Below are positions 61,045-63,942 of a stretch of DNA of 63,942 nt, piece after piece; position 1 is the stretch's first letter; every line of letters begins with the position of its first letter. Source of the stretch: DASTPP01 sp035762175. GTDB lineage: Bacteria > Myxococcota_A > Polyangia > Polyangiales > Polyangiaceae. The stretch is taken from assembly GCA_035762175.1 (NCBI GenBank), contig DASTPP010000267.1, forward strand, positions 1 to 63,942. The letters are read 5' to 3'. The position numbers were made by a program, and so were the translations under genes. The notes under the pieces are model-generated. The model did not search any database and was not told where the DNA came from. It was given only the letters and a program-made list of their open reading frames with translations.

Positions 61045-62013
61045 ATGGCCGCCGGGCTCAGCGCCGTCTTGCCGCTCAAGACCCTCGGCTCTCACTACGC
61101 CGAGAACCTGGGGCGCTGCGACCTCTTGATGGCCTCGCTGCGCGCGTTCGCGGCGCCCGGCCTCTTCCGCAAGATTTACGTCATCTGCCCGGGCGACGAG
61201 GTGAAGCGCGTCGAGCTCGCGGCGCGCGCCTGGCAGGGCCTGCCCCTCGAGGTGCTCGGCGAAGACGATCTCTTGCCCTTCTTCCGCCTCTACCCGAAGA
61301 CCGCGGGGTGGTTCCGCCAGCAGCTCATCAAGCTGAACGCCGCGAGCCTGGTCGAGACCGACTTCTACCTCACGCTCGACCCCGACGTGATGCTCTGCAA
61401 GCCCGCCGGCGAGGCCGATCTCTGCCCCGGCGGCCGCGCCCTGACCACCCTCGAGCCGCGCCGCCTGCACCCCGCGTGGTGGCAGGCCTCCGCCTCGCTG
61501 CTCGGCGCCGAGCCCCGGCTCGACGCCGAGGGCATGTCGGTCACGCCCGCCCTGCTCGCGCGCGAGGTCTGCCTCGGCCTCTTCGACGAGCTCGGCCGGC
61601 GGCACGGCCGAGACTGGCGCGCCGCCCTGCTCGCCGCCCTGCCCGCCGCCCGCTGGACCGAGTACACCCTCTACTGGCTCGCCGCCCAGAAGCTCGGCCT
61701 CGCCGAGCGCTACCACGTCGCCCCGGCCGACGCGGGCGGCCGCTGCCTGCTCGTGCCCTCCGAGAACGTCTGGTCGAAGAACGACTGGGCCGCCTTCCGC
61801 CCCGAGCGCGCCTTCGACCCGGCCGCGCCCGGCTACTTCTGCGTCGTGCAGAGCAACACCCGCGTGCCCCCCGCCGCGATCGCCCGCCGCATCGCCCCCC
61901 ACCTGCGCGTCGAGCTGCGCCACCGCGCGGGCCTCGGCCGCGAGCTCGCCTCGCTCGCCGAAGACGCCTGGCGGCGCGTCTTCGGCCGGCGCGGCGCCCC
62001 GAGCCGGCCTTGA
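61045..62013 (+). CDS. DUF6492-type glycosyltransferase-like protein
   Basis: 322 residues. GT-A-like: LSAVLPLKTLGSHYAENLGR at the start, YVICPGDEVKR, and the metal-binding DxD-like motif LTLDPDVMLCKP. TEYTLYWLAAQKLG and VWSKNDWAAFRP are further blocks of the DUF6492 family, thought to be glycosyltransferases. It overlaps the next gene by 4 bp. Probably makes an envelope or exopolysaccharide together with the neighbouring genes. Confidence 0.8.
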   Translation: MAAGLSAVLPLKTLGSHYAENLGRCDLLMASLRAFAAPGLFRKIYVICPGDEVKRVELAARAWQGLPLEVLGEDDLLPFFRLYPKTAGWFRQQLIKLNAASLVETDFYLTLDPDVMLCKPAGEADLCPGGRALTTLEPRRLHPAWWQASASLLGAEPRLDAEGMSVTPALLAREVCLGLFDELGRRHGRDWRAALLAALPAARWTEYTLYWLAAQKLGLAERYHVAPADAGGRCLLVPSENVWSKNDWAAFRPERAFDPAAPGYFCVVQSNTRVPPAAIARRIAPHLRVELRHRAGLGRELASLAEDAWRRVFGRRGAPSRP

Positions 62014-62969
62014 TCCCCCCGGTCGCGCACTTTCTCTGGTTCGGGCGGCACCTGCCCTGGGTCTACGCCCTCGCCGTGCGCTCGGCCGCCGCGCGCGGCG
62101 GCTTCGAGCGCGTCGTCTTGCACCACGACGACGACCTGTCCGCCTCGCCGGGCTTCCGCGAGCTCGCGTCGCTCGACCGCGTCGAGACCCGGCGCCTCGA
62201 CGCCGAGGGCCTCGTCGCGCGCGCCCCCGGGCCGGGCGGCCCCCTCGTCGACCTCTTCCGCCGCCTGCGCGCGCCCGCCGCCCGCGCCAACGTCACGCGC
62301 GCCGCGCTGCTCGCGCTCGAGGGCGGCGTCTACCTCGACCTCGACACCGTCACCGTCGCCTCGCTCACCCCCTTGCGCGAAGAGGCCTCGTTCTTCTGCG
62401 GCGAAGAGCGCCTCGTCTTCCCCGGCGAGCTCAAGCGCTCGCGCTCGCCCCTGCGCTGGGGCGCCGCCCTCGGCCGCACCGCGCTGCGCGATCTCTGCCG
62501 CCGCGCCCCCGAGGGCTGGAGGCACTTCCGCCGCATCGAGCACCTCTACCCGCGCGCCGCCAACAACGCCGTGCTCGGCGCCGAGCCCGGCCACCCGCTG
62601 CTGCTCGAGCTGCTCGCCCGCATGGCCGCGACGCCCCGCGAGCGCCAGACCGTCCGCTTCGCCCTCGGCACGCACCTCTTGCAGGCCGTGCTGGCCGACG
62701 CCGGGCGCACCGACGCCGCCCGCGGCCTGCGCGTCCACGGGCCGCCCGTGTTCTACCCGCTCGGGCCCGAGATCAGCGAGCACTGGTTCCGCTTCACGCC
62801 CCGGCCCAGGCCGCTCGAGGCCCTCCTGCCCGACACGCGCGTCGTGCACTGGTACGCGTCCGTGCGCACCGAGAAGGTCGTCGGCTCGATCGACCCCGCC
62901 TACGTGCGCGAGAACGCCGGCCGCCAGCTCTTCAGCGCCCTCGCCCGGCCCCTGCTCGAGCCGCGCTAA
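62010..62969 (+). CDS. DXD-motif glycosyltransferase (GT32-like)
   Basis: 319 residues from a TTG at 62010 that overlaps the preceding stop (TTGA). IPPVAHFLWFGRHLPWVY is the GT32/OCH1-like opening (IPKIIHQ type), and ALLALEGGVYLDLDTVTVASL has the DxD metal site. AANNAVLGAEPGHPLLLELLARM is another family block. It is translationally coupled to the DUF6492 gene. Confidence 0.82.
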   Translation: MIPPVAHFLWFGRHLPWVYALAVRSAAARGGFERVVLHHDDDLSASPGFRELASLDRVETRRLDAEGLVARAPGPGGPLVDLFRRLRAPAARANVTRAALLALEGGVYLDLDTVTVASLTPLREEASFFCGEERLVFPGELKRSRSPLRWGAALGRTALRDLCRRAPEGWRHFRRIEHLYPRAANNAVLGAEPGHPLLLELLARMAATPRERQTVRFALGTHLLQAVLADAGRTDAARGLRVHGPPVFYPLGPEISEHWFRFTPRPRPLEALLPDTRVVHWYASVRTEKVVGSIDPAYVRENAGRQLFSALARPLLEPR

Positions 62970-63057
62970 AGCGCCCCCCCTACCCCGCTCGACGCGCGGC
63001 CGGGGCCCTCGCGCTCGAGCACGCGCGGAGGGGCCCCGGCCCCGCCTGCCGATGCGC

Positions 63058-63675
63058 TCAACGGGGCGTCGGCAGGAAGGTCGTCGCCGCGCTGAGCCTG
63101 CGCGTCGGCGCGCTGCTGCTCTGGAAGGTGCGCGCGGTGGCGGAGACGCGGTACGCCTTGCCCGGGGTCATCAGGTCGGTAAGGCTCACGCTGGGCCCCT
63201 GGCACGTGTTCGCCGCGGGAAAGTCGGTGAGCCACGTGCCGTGGTCGTCGCGGCTCGTCACGTACACCGGCACGCCGTTGACGATCTCGAACAGGTCGGC
63301 GTGCAACCACAGGTTGTTGCAGTCGGCCACGTGGTTGGCCTGGCTCGCGACCGGCACGCTGTCGGCCCAGCCGACGCCGGTGAAGACCGAGTGGCCCGCG
63401 GGCGCCGTCGACGCGTACTTCGTCACGTCGAGCACCACGCCCTTGAAGCAGTTCGGCGTGCTGTACGTCTGCGGCGAGGTGTAGTTGATGGCGCTGACGA
63501 AGCTCGCCGTGGGCGCGGCGGCCGCGCACTCGGTCCCGATCGCCTGCCCCACCGAGTCGACGTCCCCCTCGGGGGCCTCGCCCTCGCCCGCCTCCGCGGC
63601 ACAGCCCGACAGCCAGAGCGCGCTCGCACCAACCAGCACAGCACCCAGACGCGAAATGATCTTGACCTTGTCCAT
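63058..63675 (-). CDS. Lipoprotein of unknown function
   Basis: 205 residues from the ATG at 63675, preceded by GGGGGAGG. Basic start MDKVKIIS, hydrophobic helix and a good lipobox (LSGCAAE). An acidic linker leads to a beta-rich domain with two likely disulfides (TECAAAAP, TPNCFKG, ADCNNLW, NTCQGPS). No conserved enzymatic motif was seen. The protein is probably outer-membrane or surface anchored. Confidence 0.78.
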   Translation of the reverse strand: MDKVKIISRLGAVLVGASALWLSGCAAEAGEGEAPEGDVDSVGQAIGTECAAAAPTASFVSAINYTSPQTYSTPNCFKGVVLDVTKYASTAPAGHSVFTGVGWADSVPVASQANHVADCNNLWLHADLFEIVNGVPVYVTSRDDHGTWLTDFPAANTCQGPSVSLTDLMTPGKAYRVSATARTFQSSSAPTRRLSAATTFLPTPR

Positions 63676-63942
63676 GATGTCCTCCCCCGAAACCGTTATG
63701 AGGTAGAGAGGCGCGCCGGCCGAAGCCCTCTCGAAGGCCTTCGGCCCCATTGCCTGGCCCTCTGCGAGCTCTCGGCCGGCGCGCCGGTTCGTCGTCCGCG
63801 GCTTCGTTGCGAAGCGCGCCGACGCAGAGGCCTATTGCAGACGCCGTACCAAACCCGCGGCGGCGCCCTCGGGCGCGCAGGGGCAGGCGCGCGCTCCGGC
63901 GTCCGAAGGCCTTTTGTCGCGCGCGGCGCGCGCGTTTTGTCG
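63676..63942. other. Upstream/edge region
   Basis: 267 bp to the window edge. It holds the promoter of the lipoprotein gene (no clear boxes). CGCGCGGCGCGCGCG near 63921-63935 is a GC palindrome just before the edge. No gene was recognised. Confidence 0.4.

Overview
The window looks like chromosomal DNA of a high-G+C member of the Myxococcota (myxobacteria, perhaps of the Polyangiales or Nannocystales type). The evidence is the very strong G/C bias at third codon positions, frequent GTG and TTG starts, a zinc-ribbon Ser/Thr kinase, an OmpA protein with thrombospondin type-3 repeats, many lipoproteins with Gly/Ser/Thr linkers, an RCC1-repeat lipoprotein and an eight-cysteine-cluster lipoprotein. 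No rRNA, tRNA, CRISPR or complete insertion sequence was seen. The window probably starts at or near a contig edge: the first 139 bases are a diverged copy of part of the kinase gene that follows.

Layout. 1-5212: kinase, OmpA/TSP3 outer-membrane protein, a lipoprotein and a membrane protein. 5461-11520: a tightly packed minus-strand operon of FHA-GGDEF diguanylate cyclase, class-III aminotransferase, LuxE-like acyl-protein synthetase, LuxC-like acyl reductase, and a GAF/enzyme-I-like pseudoenzyme. 11890-16955: AAA ATPase, YgfZ, M61 peptidase and acyl-CoA thioesterase. 16956-19500: a periodic dyad array, a Uma2 nuclease-fold protein and an unknown protein. 19648-22778: FMN reductase, squalene/phytoene synthase, a flippase-like membrane protein and a 59-residue membrane peptide. 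23328-28713: outer-membrane protein, then an operon of Mrp ATPase, biotin carrier, PLP desulfhydrase and membrane protein. 29038-34824: lipoproteins, a pYEATS-type membrane protein, metallophosphatase and gamma-carbonic anhydrase. 34964-41325: MiaB, a Tat cluster (TatA-like, giant TatB, TatC) and an anchored lipase. 41326-42484: a second periodic dyad array and an AT-rich promoter region. 42485-54557: envelope proteins, a SET-domain protein, a PQQ-propeller protein, and a tetraheme cytochrome with a thioredoxin-like lipoprotein. 54588-58094: Gdx/SugE under a guanidine-III riboswitch, and a hybrid histidine kinase. 58349-63675: four glycosyltransferase-type genes in two divergent pairs, and a lipoprotein.

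The most unusual material is non-coding. Two long arrays, 11 units at about 17011-17450 and 8 units at about 41465-41780, repeat dyad-symmetric elements every 42-44 bp, about four helical turns. The dyad sequence differs entirely between them. Shorter or degenerate arrays of similar period sit at 29849, 41290 and 60751. Two copies of a 221-259 bp element end in inverted hairpins that differ by compensatory changes, which is REPIN-like, and one copy appears to have extended ygfZ. A 137-bp cruciform-sized inverted repeat separates two convergent genes.

Functionally, the LuxE/LuxC/aminotransferase trio suggests a carboxylate to aldehyde to amine pathway next to c-di-GMP signalling. The Tat genes, cytochromes and many lipoproteins indicate an elaborate envelope. 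The riboswitch-controlled exporter indicates guanidinium detoxification.
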